64,000 bases of DNA from SG8-41 sp035649495 (lineage in GTDB: Bacteria; Pseudomonadota; Gammaproteobacteria; Burkholderiales; SG8-41), in assembly GCA_035649495.1 (NCBI GenBank), contig DASRJL010000107.1, positions 1-64,000 of the forward strand, written 5' to 3'. A program made the translations under genes and the position numbers. This document shows, in pieces, positions 1 through 8,098 of this stretch. The notes beneath the pieces are model-generated. The model saw only the letters and a list, made by a program, of their open reading frames with translations. It did not search any database and was not told where the DNA came from. The stretch's first letter is position 1, and every line of letters begins with the position of its first letter.

Positions 1-2
1 TA

Positions 3-932
3 CCGGGCTCGGAGCGTGCCATCACGTTTTGCGGATCGCCTTCGTCGACGGTCGCAGCAGGCGCGCTCGTCGTCAGCGACTCGGTCAAGCTCGACGTGAA
101 GCCGCTCGCCGATCTCGCGGTCACGCTCTATCTGCCCCGCGAGGTACCCGTCGGACAGATCACTGGGCGCTATGCGCGGCAGACCAACTACATCTCTCCG
201 CCCGGAAACTTCGCCGCTGCCGTCAACATGCCGGTCCTCAAGATCACCGACGAATGGTTCTTCGTGAGCGGCATCGACGTGCTGGCGTCCCAGGAGACGG
301 GGTGCGTCGTAGCGCTCGGCGACTCGCTGACCGACGCCAATATCTCGACGCACGACGCCTATTGCCGCTGGCCCGATCAGCTCGCCCGGCGCCTCGTCGC
401 GCGCAAGGGTGGCCGGCAGCTCGCGGTGCTGAACCAGGGGCTGGGCGGCAACCGCATCCTGCACGATCTGCGCGGGGACAGCGGGTTGAAGCGGTTCGAT
501 CGCGACGTGCTGGCTCAGCCCGGCGTGACGCACGCGATCGTCATGCTCGGCACCAACGACCTGCGCAACCGCTGGGCGAAACCCGGGGAAGAAGTCACGG
601 CCGAGCAGTTGATCGCGGGGCTCAATCAGATGGCGCTACGCGCGCAGGCACGCGGGATCGCGCTCTTCGGCGCGACGCTCACGCCGTTCGGCAACGAAAC
701 GTACATGGCCGGCGCGTGGAACCCGGTGCGCGAGGGCCATCGCGTCGCGTTCAACAACTGGATTCGCGAGAGCCGCGAGCTGGCCGGCGTCGTCGATTTC
801 GACAAGGCGTTACGCGACCCCGAGCGCCCGACCCAGATGTTGACCGTCTACGACTGCGGCGACGGGCTGCACCCGAGCGACCTCGGGTACTGCAAGCTGG
901 GCGACGCGATCGACCTGGCGCTGTTCGACTAA
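3..932 (+). CDS. SGNH/GDSL-family esterase, 5' end cut by window
   Basis: Serine hydrolase of the SGNH/GDSL superfamily, probably an esterase acting on acyl or acetyl esters of carbohydrates or small molecules. The frame is open from base 3, so the true start lies outside the window; the GTG at 96 is internal because family-like sequence (a beta-rich N-terminal lobe) precedes it. All catalytic blocks are visible: GDSLTD with the nucleophile Ser near 320-340, GGNR (oxyanion Gly), GTND (oxyanion Asn), and DGLHPSD with the Asp/His pair close to the C-terminus. The two-lobed arrangement resembles secreted SGNH proteins of proteobacteria. The signal peptide, if any, is not in view. The substrate is unknown. 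Confidence 0.85.
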   Translation, partial: PGSERAITFCGSPSSTVAAGALVVSDSVKLDVKPLADLAVTLYLPREVPVGQITGRYARQTNYISPPGNFAAAVNMPVLKITDEWFFVSGIDVLASQETGCVVALGDSLTDANISTHDAYCRWPDQLARRLVARKGGRQLAVLNQGLGGNRILHDLRGDSGLKRFDRDVLAQPGVTHAIVMLGTNDLRNRWAKPGEEVTAEQLIAGLNQMALRAQARGIALFGATLTPFGNETYMAGAWNPVREGHRVAFNNWIRESRELAGVVDFDKALRDPERPTQMLTVYDCGDGLHPSDLGYCKLGDAIDLALFD

Positions 933-970
933 GCATCCCTGCTCAAGCGCCCCCGCCGCAACGTTCCCCA

Positions 971-1882
971 TCAACCTCGAGCGGGACCGGCATGCCGCCG
1001 CGCGGCCATCGTCACTGCTTTTGCCATTGCCGCGGCCGGACGCGTAAGAGCAGTGTCCTTGCGTGTGAAGATCCCGGCCGTAAACGAGGGCAATCGCTCT
1101 GCTACTGCGATCGGTTCCAGTAAGTCGCGCGCCAGCGGGGCCGCAAGGAGCCGATTGGAAATGATCCCCAGCATATCGGTCTTTGCCAGCACCGCAATGA
1201 TGATGTTGTGGGAGTCGCACTGAATCATCATCTTCGGGTGCGGCAGACCACCCGACAGGAATATCCGTTCGAGCGGCCCATCCGGCTGGCTGAAAGGCAG
1301 GAGGCCGATCCACTCCGCGTCCCGAAGCTGCGCAAGAGTTCTCGCGCCGCGCAAAGGATGCTCCTTGCGCGCCGCCACGATGAAGTCGTGGCGGAACAAC
1401 GGTCGAAACGCGAGCAACGGATCGAGCTTGCCCTCGGGCCGTGCACCGATTGCGAAATCCAGTGTCTCCTCGCGAACCTGCGGCAGGAGCGTGAGCGGAA
1501 ATCCTTCCAGGATCCGCAGGTGTGTGCCCGGGTGCTGTCGCCGGAATTCCGAGATGGCATCGGCCGCGATCAACCTGCCGGCGGTCGGCCCGATGCCGAA
1601 CGCCACCGAGCGACCGGCCCCATCCCCGAGATGAGCCATCTCCTCCTGGGCTCTTTTCAGTTCGCCGTGGGCCACGCGCGCGCGAGCAAAGAACGAGCGC
1701 CCCGCCGGGGTCGGAACCACACCATGGTTGGTCCGCCGCAGGAGCTGCACGTGCAGCTCGGCCTCGAGTCCCCTGACGCTCTTGGTTATCGCCGGCTGCG
1801 ATACGCCGCACTGGCGGGCGGCCGCATGGATACTGCCTGCCTCGATGACCGCGACAAAATCCTGAATCTGCTTCAGGCGCAT
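971..1882 (-). CDS. LysR-type transcriptional regulator
   Basis: 303-residue LysR-family regulator. Residues 1-60 form the winged helix-turn-helix (FVAVIEAGSIHAAARQCGVS, then QPAITKSVRGLE); residues 90-300 form the two-lobed effector-binding domain. It is divergent from the Bug receptor gene at 1995 with 112 bp between the starts, so it is the likely local regulator of that receptor, a common arrangement in Burkholderiales. An 18-bp palindrome lies directly upstream of its start and could mediate autoregulation. The effector is unknown; an aromatic or dicarboxylic acid would be usual for the family. Confidence 0.93.
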   Translation of the reverse strand: MRLKQIQDFVAVIEAGSIHAAARQCGVSQPAITKSVRGLEAELHVQLLRRTNHGVVPTPAGRSFFARARVAHGELKRAQEEMAHLGDGAGRSVAFGIGPTAGRLIAADAISEFRRQHPGTHLRILEGFPLTLLPQVREETLDFAIGARPEGKLDPLLAFRPLFRHDFIVAARKEHPLRGARTLAQLRDAEWIGLLPFSQPDGPLERIFLSGGLPHPKMMIQCDSHNIIIAVLAKTDMLGIISNRLLAAPLARDLLEPIAVAERLPSFTAGIFTRKDTALTRPAAAMAKAVTMAARRHAGPARG

Positions 1883-1884
1883 GG

Positions 1885-1902
1885 GATAACCCTCCGGTTA
1901 TC
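1885..1902. promoter_or_regulatory. Candidate LysR-type operator palindrome
   Basis: Perfect inverted repeat GATAACC-ctcc-GGTTATC, which also reads as the classical LysR box ATAAC-N6-GTTAT (T-N11-A). It begins 3 bp upstream of the LysR start codon in the divergent intergenic region, a fitting place for autorepression and for control of the receptor at 1995. Confidence 0.55.
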
Positions 1903-1994
1903 GTAGTAAGAACTTTGCCATCTTACGCCCGCGCGCGCGGCCGTGATTTACTGCGCTCGTGTGTCGTCGCGTAGCGCGGCATCGAGGAGAGAGG

Positions 1995-2963
1995 ATGAGA
2001 CCGGAAAACAGCCTGGCGCTGGGTCTGGCGGCGCTGCTCGTAGCGGGGATTTCAGCCGCGCAAACGGCCTACCCCGAGAAGACGGTCCGCATCGTCGTCG
2101 GTTTTCCGCCAGGTGGTCCACCGGACGTGGTCGCGCGCCTGCTTGGGCAAAAACTTACAGAAGCCTGGGGAAAACCGGCGGTGATCGACAACGTTACGGG
2201 CGCCTCGGGCGCTATCGCGGCAGACCGCTTGGCGAAGGCCGCGCCGGACGGTCACACGCTGGGACTCCTGTGCAACCCGGAGCTAGTTATCAATCCCGGT
2301 CTGTACAGGCTGGCGTATGACCCGGTGAAGGATTTTGCGCCGGTCTCGCAGGTTGCCGTGTCGCCGCTCGTGCTGGTCGTGCACAACGGCGTGCCGGCCG
2401 GGACCGTGCAGGAGCTGATCAAGCTGGCGAAAGGGCGGCCCGGCGAGTTGACGTTCGCCTCCAGCGGCACTGGTTCCAATACCCACATGGCAGCGGAGTT
2501 GCTGAAATCCATGGCCGGACTCGACATCCGGCACATCCCGTACAAGGGCGTGCCGGCGGCGATCCCGGACCTCCTGGGCGCGCGCGTCACGATGATGTTC
2601 AGCCCCACGGTGGTGGTCTTGCCCCTGGTGCGCGATGACAGGTTGCGCGCGCTCGCGGTGACCTCGTTGAAGCGCTCGTCGGCGGTGCCTGAGTTGCCCA
2701 CCATCGCCGAGTCCGGCTACCCCGCATTCGAGGGAACGCTCTGGTGCGGGTTGTTCGCGCCGGCACGGACCCCGGCAGCGGTCGTCGGCAAACTCCATCT
2801 CGAAACCGTCAAGGCGCTCGCGCTGCCCGACCTGCGCGCCAGGCTCGGTGACGTAGGCATGGAAGGAATGGGCAACTCGCCCGACGAGTTTGCGGCGGCA
2901 ATCAGGTCCCAGATTCCGAAATGGGCGAAGCTGATCAAGGAATCGGGTATCAAGGCGGAGTAG
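1995..2963 (+). CDS. Bug-type (TctC family) periplasmic solute receptor
   Basis: Extracytoplasmic binding protein of tripartite tricarboxylate transporters, 322 residues. These proteins bind carboxylates or amides in the periplasm and hand them to a TctA/TctB permease, or act as sensors. The start was set at ATG 1995 because GAGGAGAGAG lies just upstream and a signal peptide follows, ending near AQTAYP. Family signatures are present: PPGGPPD in the carboxylate-binding loop, a GASGAIAAD turn, HIPYKG, and FAPARTP. It is divergent from the LysR gene, so regulation by that protein is likely. No permease gene is nearby. Confidence 0.92.
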   Translation: MRPENSLALGLAALLVAGISAAQTAYPEKTVRIVVGFPPGGPPDVVARLLGQKLTEAWGKPAVIDNVTGASGAIAADRLAKAAPDGHTLGLLCNPELVINPGLYRLAYDPVKDFAPVSQVAVSPLVLVVHNGVPAGTVQELIKLAKGRPGELTFASSGTGSNTHMAAELLKSMAGLDIRHIPYKGVPAAIPDLLGARVTMMFSPTVVVLPLVRDDRLRALAVTSLKRSSAVPELPTIAESGYPAFEGTLWCGLFAPARTPAAVVGKLHLETVKALALPDLRARLGDVGMEGMGNSPDEFAAAIRSQIPKWAKLIKESGIKAE

Positions 2964-2994
2964 CGCCCTGAACGGATGCGTGCGGGGAGGATGC

Positions 2995-3900
2995 GTGGAA
3001 GAAGGATCGCCGAGTGCGACGGCCGTGATGATGGCGATGCTGCGCGCGGCCCATCTCCTGCTGGATGGCGATCCGAAGATCTTCCACGACCGTTTGGCGC
3101 TGGGCTTGTGCGGGGCCGGAAACGAGGCAGCGCTGCTGGCAGCCCTCGGCACCGTCGACGCGGACATCGCGTCCGGGGCCACGTCCGGATTCGGGACCGC
3201 GCTGACCCGTTACGTCCGCGCCAATGCGGTCATGCGGCAACGGTACACGGAAGAGGAACTGAAAAAAGCACTCGAGCGCGGTGTAACGCAATATGTGATT
3301 CTGGGAGCCGGGCTCGATTCCTTTGCTTACCGACGGACCGACCTCGCTCCAGTCTTGCGGGTCTTCGAGGTCGACCACCCGGCGACGCAGCAGTGGAAGA
3401 GCATCCGCTTGCGGGAGCTGAAGATCGATCTTCCCGCCAATCTCACGTTTGTTCCCGTTGATTTCGAGCGGCAAACCCTGGCCTACGGATTGAGCGCTGC
3501 TTCCCATCGATCGGACCTGCCGAGCTTCGTTTCCTGGCTTGGGGTCACCATGTACCTTACGGAAGCGGCGGTGTTCGAGACGCTGCGCTACATCGCGTCG
3601 CTGGCCCCTGGAACAGAGATCGTCTTCCAGTATGCACTGCCGGAATCCCTGCTGGACGACGAAACCCGGCACCTGGTGGCATCGGTCAAGAGAACCGCAA
3701 GCTCCACGGGAGAGCCGTGGCTCACCGAGTTCGAGCCAACGGCTCTCGCGGCGCAGCTGAAGAAGCTTGGGTACGCCCACGTGTGGGACCTGGAACCGGT
3801 GGAAGCGGACGCGCGGTACTTTGCAGGGCGCACGGATGGATTGCGTACGCCACCTCACTCGCATCTGATGAAAGCACGCGTCGGGCACCGTGCGAAGTAG
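2995..3900 (+). CDS. SAM-dependent methyltransferase, leucine carboxyl methyltransferase type
   Basis: Class I methyltransferase of the family related to leucine carboxyl methyltransferase, about 301 residues. The SAM-binding motif VILGAGLDSFAYRR sits near residue 100, followed by the acidic motif FEVDHPATQQWK. GTG 2995 was preferred because GGGGAGG lies 4-5 nt upstream and family members start with a similar EEGxPSxTA segment; GTG 2980 is an alternative start. The gene follows the Bug receptor by 31 bp on the same strand and may be co-transcribed. It converges with the minus-strand receptor whose stop codon lies 2 bp away. The methyl acceptor is unknown. Confidence 0.86.
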   Translation: MEEGSPSATAVMMAMLRAAHLLLDGDPKIFHDRLALGLCGAGNEAALLAALGTVDADIASGATSGFGTALTRYVRANAVMRQRYTEEELKKALERGVTQYVILGAGLDSFAYRRTDLAPVLRVFEVDHPATQQWKSIRLRELKIDLPANLTFVPVDFERQTLAYGLSAASHRSDLPSFVSWLGVTMYLTEAAVFETLRYIASLAPGTEIVFQYALPESLLDDETRHLVASVKRTASSTGEPWLTEFEPTALAAQLKKLGYAHVWDLEPVEADARYFAGRTDGLRTPPHSHLMKARVGHRAK

Positions 3901-3901
3901 G

Positions 3902-4861
3902 CTACTCGACGCGTATCCCCGCTTCGCGGATCACCTTGCCCCACTTCAGCGTGTCCGACTTGAGGAGGGCGGCGAGTCTCTCGGGCGGGCTTCCCACCGG
4001 CTCCACGCCGTTGGCGAGGAACCGCGCCTTCACGTCCTGCCGTGAGAACAAGCCGGCCACCTCGCGATTGAGGCGCGCGATTATCGCCGCGGGCGTGCGC
4101 GCCGGAGCGAAGAAACCGATCTCGGATCCGGTTTCAAAGCCCGGCACCGTCGCGGCTATCGTGGGCAGGTCGGGAAAGAGGGCAGAGGTTTTCGCGCTGC
4201 TCACCGCGATCCCCCGCAACTTGCCGGCGTTCAAGTGCGGCGTCACCGACGCGGCGCTGCCGAACGAAAGCTGCACCTCGCCTGTCAGCACTCCGATGAT
4301 GGCCGCACCGGCCCCCTTGTAAGGGACGTGCGTGATCCGGGTGGCGGTCATCAACTTGAACAGCTCGGCAGCGAGATGCGGCGAGGCGCCGATCCCGCTG
4401 GTCGAATAGTTGAGCGAGCCCGGCTTCGCTTTCGCCAGCTCGATCAGCTCGCGGACGGAGTGCACGGGCAGCGACGGGTTGACCACCAGCACGTTCGGCG
4501 AATCCGTCATGACGGAAATCGGCGAAAAATCCCGGATCGGATCAAAGGGCGCCTTGCGGAAAAGCGGTCCCAGCCACAGCGTCGGCCCGATAATGAGCAG
4601 GGTATGGCCGTCGGGCTGCGCGCGGGCGACGATTTCGCCGAACACGGTGGCGCCGCCCGTCGAGCGCGGATCGACCACGACGGACTGCCCGAGCGGACCG
4701 GATATGCCCTGCGCGACGATACGGGAAGTGAGCTCGGCGGTGCTGCCCGGCGCGCCTGTGACGATACGCAGCGGACGCGACGGATAGCTCTCAGGGGCCG
4801 CGGCCGATGCGCCGGTCAGCCACAGTCCCAGCGCTATTGCTGCGGAAATTACGAAACGCAC
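3902..4861 (-). CDS. Bug-type periplasmic solute receptor
   Basis: 319-residue TctC-family receptor with a signal peptide ending near ASAAAPESYP. GTG start. The first binding loop reads GAPGSTAELTS instead of the usual PPGGxxD, so the ligand pocket differs from most other receptors in this window. HVPYKGAGAA and FAPARTP are conserved. It is the last gene of a minus-strand set with the cupin-rubredoxin protein and the LigB-type dioxygenase, 59 bp after the former, so it may capture the substrate for that oxygenase. Confidence 0.9.
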   Translation of the reverse strand: MRFVISAAIALGLWLTGASAAAPESYPSRPLRIVTGAPGSTAELTSRIVAQGISGPLGQSVVVDPRSTGGATVFGEIVARAQPDGHTLLIIGPTLWLGPLFRKAPFDPIRDFSPISVMTDSPNVLVVNPSLPVHSVRELIELAKAKPGSLNYSTSGIGASPHLAAELFKLMTATRITHVPYKGAGAAIIGVLTGEVQLSFGSAASVTPHLNAGKLRGIAVSSAKTSALFPDLPTIAATVPGFETGSEIGFFAPARTPAAIIARLNREVAGLFSRQDVKARFLANGVEPVGSPPERLAALLKSDTLKWGKVIREAGIRVE

Positions 4862-4882
4862 TCAGGCGAACCAGGTCGAAAA

Positions 4883-4909
4883 CTGGATCCCCGCCTTCGC
4901 GAGGATGAC
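4883..4909. repeat. REP-like dispersed palindromic unit (half element)
   Basis: The segment reads, on the minus strand, as GTCATCCTCGCGAAGGCGGG followed by GATCCAG. It matches the widespread proteobacterial extragenic palindrome family of general form GTCATTCC-CGCGAAAGCG-GGAATCCAG. A related, two-armed copy is at 23762-23829. It sits in the 59-bp gap between two genes of the same operon. Confidence 0.55.
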
Positions 4910-4920
4910 TCGGAGCTTCC

Positions 4921-5865
4921 CTAGATTTCGATCATGCTGAAATCGCTCTTCCGCGCCGAGCAATCCGGGCAGGTCCAGGCCTCGGGCACGTCCTCCCAGC
5001 GCGTTCCGGGTGGTATGCCTTCTTCGGGCCAGCCGGCTTCCTCGTCGTAGATGAAGGAGCACAGCATGCACTGCAAGGTCTTGTAGCCGCCGGCAGGGGC
5101 GCGCGGTTTCTCTTCCGCCGCGCGCGTACGGACCTTCGGGAAGTTCAGGATGATGGCTTCGAGTCCCTGCGCGCCGGCAACGACCTCGAACGCCGGCTCA
5201 TCGCGCTTGACGAACACGACCGCCGGCGCCTCGCGCTCCTTGTTCTCGTGAATCAAGGTCCCCTTCACGACCACTACGTACTGGCCGTCGCCGACCGATG
5301 GATCGGGCGCCGTCATCCGCGTGTGGGCGCCCATGGTGACGGTACGCGTGAAAAGGCCGTGCTCGTCGCGAATCTCGGGAACGTCGTGCACGTTGACGCC
5401 CGACGTGCGATCCGGGAAGTCGACGTCGGTGGTGACCTGCCATGGCTGACGATCGGGAATCTGCTTGAGCTTCTCGAGGGACTGCGGAAAGCGCTGCGCG
5501 CCCGGATCGAAGCGCGAGCGCAGCACCATGAAGGCCCAGCCGGTCTTCCTGTCCGCCTTCAGCGGCCCGTACGGGGTGTAAGCGCGCGAGAAATGGACAC
5601 AGTAGGGTTTCACGGGGTGGCGGCCGAAGTCGCCGGAGCCGTCCATGATCACCTGGAACTGGTCGACCTGGTGAAAATGCGCGGCGGAAATGTTCGCCTT
5701 GCCGTCCCCCGGGTAGCGGTTGATGCGGGCGGTCGGCGCATCGGGATTCTCCCTCCTCGCCCGCAGGAACGTGGTGTTGATCGCACCGGGACTGCCGGGC
5801 TCGGTGCTGCCGGGCTGGTTCACCTTGTCCGGCGGTAACTCGGAGAGGGCAACTACCTGGGGCAT
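4921..5865 (-). CDS. Cupin-fold protein with C-terminal rubredoxin domain
   Basis: 314-residue fusion. Residues about 55-100 carry a cupin-like metal site (AAHFHQVDQFQVIMDG, then YCVHFSRAYTPYGP) and residues about 200-235 look like a second cupin half. Residues about 262-312 form a complete rubredoxin: CMLCSFIYDEEAGWPEEGIP, PGTRWEDVPE, WTCPDC, with both CxxC iron ligands and a terminal KSDFSMIEI. The rubredoxin may deliver electrons to the cupin iron centre or to the neighbouring dioxygenase. It lies 18 bp downstream of the LigB-type gene, so the two are probably co-expressed. The precise reaction is not recognisable; a dedicated ferredoxin-like partner fused to a ring-cleavage accessory protein is one reading. 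Confidence 0.8.
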   Translation of the reverse strand: MPQVVALSELPPDKVNQPGSTEPGSPGAINTTFLRARRENPDAPTARINRYPGDGKANISAAHFHQVDQFQVIMDGSGDFGRHPVKPYCVHFSRAYTPYGPLKADRKTGWAFMVLRSRFDPGAQRFPQSLEKLKQIPDRQPWQVTTDVDFPDRTSGVNVHDVPEIRDEHGLFTRTVTMGAHTRMTAPDPSVGDGQYVVVVKGTLIHENKEREAPAVVFVKRDEPAFEVVAGAQGLEAIILNFPKVRTRAAEEKPRAPAGGYKTLQCMLCSFIYDEEAGWPEEGIPPGTRWEDVPEAWTCPDCSARKSDFSMIEI

Positions 5866-5883
5866 GCGAGGCTTTCTTCCTGG

Positions 5884-6936
5884 TTAATTTGACGCGCTTC
5901 TGAACACCGCCATGCACTTCGGCGCGTTGAAGGTCCAGGTCTCCACCCAGTCGAGGATGTCCGCCTTGTAATTCAACTCCGCCATGGCGCCGGCGAGGCA
6001 CGTCCAGTTGAGGACTTCCTGTTGCCCGGCCGCCTCCATCTGCGCGAGCGGCGTATCGCGCCACGCGGCATAGTTGCCGGTGCGCAGGTGCTCCAGCAGG
6101 GCGCGGTCCGATTCCAGGTCGGGATAGATCCAGTGGTTCTTCTCGGTGAGAAACGCGTGCGACCAGCTCGATGAGGCCATGATCACCACGCGCCACGGAC
6201 TATCTCTCAGGGCGCGGGCCGTCGCCTGACCCATCTCGAAACAACGGCGCGGCGAGGGGGAAGGTGGATCCGGCTCGTCCGAATGCACCGTGCTGCCGCC
6301 CTGGTAGCGGATCACCGAGCTGCCGTAGCAGTTGACTGCCACGGGCAGGACCGGCGTCGAAAATCCCTTCCGGTCGAGATCGAGGTAGAGCAGCGTGTTG
6401 GCAAAGGCGTGCCCGAGGCCGTCCTGGTGCAGGGCCTTGTAGGCGTAGGACATGTCTATGCCGTCCTCCAGCAGCTGCCGCGTAAGCCAGCGCCCCGCCT
6501 TGTGGTGCCCGGGGTGGTTGAAGGTCTTCTCGGTCGGCTCGCCCCAGATGTTGGGCCGGCCGCGCAGGCGCAGGTACGGCTTGTACTCGAACTTCTCGTA
6601 CGCCAGCACGCAGAACGGCGGAATGATGTCTTCCTTGAAATTCTCGTACTGGTCGTCGCCCCACATGAGGATGAAGTCGGGCTTGAAAGCGTCGATCTCT
6701 TCGCGGATTTTTCTGAAAGCGGCGAAGACGCGCGCCTTGTGGGCTTTGTGCGCCGTAATGCCTTCGTCGTCACCCCACTCCTTGCGCATCGGCTCCGGCC
6801 AGTTGGCGGGGTCTCTCATACGCTCGGGGATGCGCCGATCGGTCTGGAGCATCCGCGCCAGCGGCCACGGCTTGTGCTCTTCGGGAACCATGCCTGGCGG
6901 ATAGTGCGTCGCGCCTATGCCCAGAATCTCTGCCAT
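5884..6936 (-). CDS. Class III extradiol ring-cleavage dioxygenase-like protein (LigB superfamily)
   Basis: About 350 residues. Members of this superfamily use Fe(II) to open catechol-type rings (protocatechuate 4,5-dioxygenase beta subunit fold). The N-terminal GIGATHYPPG provides the expected first His; NHPGHHKAG, LHQDGLGHAF and WSHAFLTEKNHW supply further candidate ligand or active-site His residues. The start was set at ATG 6936, with GGTGGAGGAC upstream; a longer frame starting at 6993 lacks family similarity. First gene of a minus-strand unit with the cupin-rubredoxin fusion and a Bug receptor. The substrate may be non-catecholic, because several members of this group act on other enediols. 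Confidence 0.8.
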   Translation of the reverse strand: MAEILGIGATHYPPGMVPEEHKPWPLARMLQTDRRIPERMRDPANWPEPMRKEWGDDEGITAHKAHKARVFAAFRKIREEIDAFKPDFILMWGDDQYENFKEDIIPPFCVLAYEKFEYKPYLRLRGRPNIWGEPTEKTFNHPGHHKAGRWLTRQLLEDGIDMSYAYKALHQDGLGHAFANTLLYLDLDRKGFSTPVLPVAVNCYGSSVIRYQGGSTVHSDEPDPPSPSPRRCFEMGQATARALRDSPWRVVIMASSSWSHAFLTEKNHWIYPDLESDRALLEHLRTGNYAAWRDTPLAQMEAAGQQEVLNWTCLAGAMAELNYKADILDWVETWTFNAPKCMAVFRSASN

Positions 6937-7058
6937 GATCTGTCCTCCACCAAGTGAACTTCGATCATGCGCCCGGCGCGCGGCGCGGGTCAAGTAGACT
7001 AGAATCCGATCCGGCAGCCGATCACATCATCTGAAACGATCACTCGCAAGGAGAGAGC

Positions 7059-8027
7059 TTGAGCACGATTCGATGGTTGGGCGCGTTGGCAGGTCTCATC
7101 GTGTTCGCGTGCGGCACGGCGTGGGGGCAGGCGTACCCGTCGAAGCCGCCGCGGGTCGTCATCGTGTTCCCACCCGGCGGCGCGACCGACATCGTAGGGC
7201 GGATCGTGTTCCAGAAAGTGGGCGAGCAGTTGAACCAGCAGTTCGTGATCGAGAACCGGGTCGGCGCGTCGGGAACGATAGGCGGCGCGTTCGTGGCGAA
7301 GAGCCCGCCCGACGGCTACACGATCATGGTGTACTCGGCGACGCTCGTCGCCAATCAGCACCTCTACAAGAAGCTGCCGTACGATGCGCTGAAGGATTTC
7401 ATCGGGATCACGCCGGTCGCCCGGCTGGTGGGCGTGCTGGTCGTGCACCCCTCGATGCCGGTGCGCTCGATCAAGGAGTTGATCGCCCTGGCGAAGGCGC
7501 GGCCCGGTGAGATCAGCTACGCCACGGCCGGCGTGGGCGCGTTCCAGCACCTAGCGACGAGCCTTCTGACCAACATGGCGAACGTTAAAATGATTCACGT
7601 TCCCTACAAGGGCGGCGGCCCTGCGGCCATCGCGATAGCGGGCGGCGAGGTGCAGGTGATGCTCACGCCGATATCGGAGGTTCTCCCGCACATCCAGTCG
7701 GGGCGCGTGAAGCCCATCGCGGTGTCCTCGGCTGCGCGAGTGACCCAGCTCCCGGACCTCCCCACCATCGGAGAAACCGTGAAGGGCTACGAATTCATCT
7801 CGTGGATGGGTATCTTCGTGCCGGCGGGAACACCGCGGCCGATCGTCGACAGGTTGAACGCCGAGATCAAGAAAGCGGTGGCGGATCCTGCCGTCGCCGC
7901 GAATCTTTCGTCTCAATCGCTCGACCCGATGCACATGACTCCCGAGGAGTTCGCCAGGCTCGTGAAGTCCGAGTACGACAAGTACGAGCATGTCGTGAGG
8001 ATTTCGGGCGCCCGCGTCGACCAGTGA
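7059..8027 (+). CDS. Bug-type periplasmic solute receptor (first of a coupled pair)
   Basis: 322-residue TctC-family receptor. The TTG start at 7059 was chosen because AAGGAGAGAG precedes it and an N-terminal hydrophobic segment ending at TAWGQAYP follows. Motifs: FPPGGATD, GASGTIGG, HVPYKGGGPAA, FVPAGTP. Its TGA stop overlaps the GTG start of the next receptor by 4 bp (GTGA), so the two are translationally coupled. Divergent from the LigB-type operon across about 120 bp that may hold both promoters. Confidence 0.92.
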   Translation: MSTIRWLGALAGLIVFACGTAWGQAYPSKPPRVVIVFPPGGATDIVGRIVFQKVGEQLNQQFVIENRVGASGTIGGAFVAKSPPDGYTIMVYSATLVANQHLYKKLPYDALKDFIGITPVARLVGVLVVHPSMPVRSIKELIALAKARPGEISYATAGVGAFQHLATSLLTNMANVKMIHVPYKGGGPAAIAIAGGEVQVMLTPISEVLPHIQSGRVKPIAVSSAARVTQLPDLPTIGETVKGYEFISWMGIFVPAGTPRPIVDRLNAEIKKAVADPAVAANLSSQSLDPMHMTPEEFARLVKSEYDKYEHVVRISGARVDQ

Positions 8028-8098
8028 GACTCATCACCGTGAAACTCATCACCGCGAAGCTCGTCACCGCAACGCTCATCACCGCTGCGCTCGCCACC
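8024..8098 (+). repeat. Five tandem 15-bp units inside a signal-peptide coding sequence
   Basis: Units start at 8024, 8039, 8054, 8069 and 8084. The first reads gtgagactcatcacc and the second gtgaaactcatcacc; the last three diverge progressively. Each unit encodes five residues of the form xxLIT. The array begins on top of the stop codon of the upstream gene, as do several intergenic arrays in this window. Confidence 0.85.
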
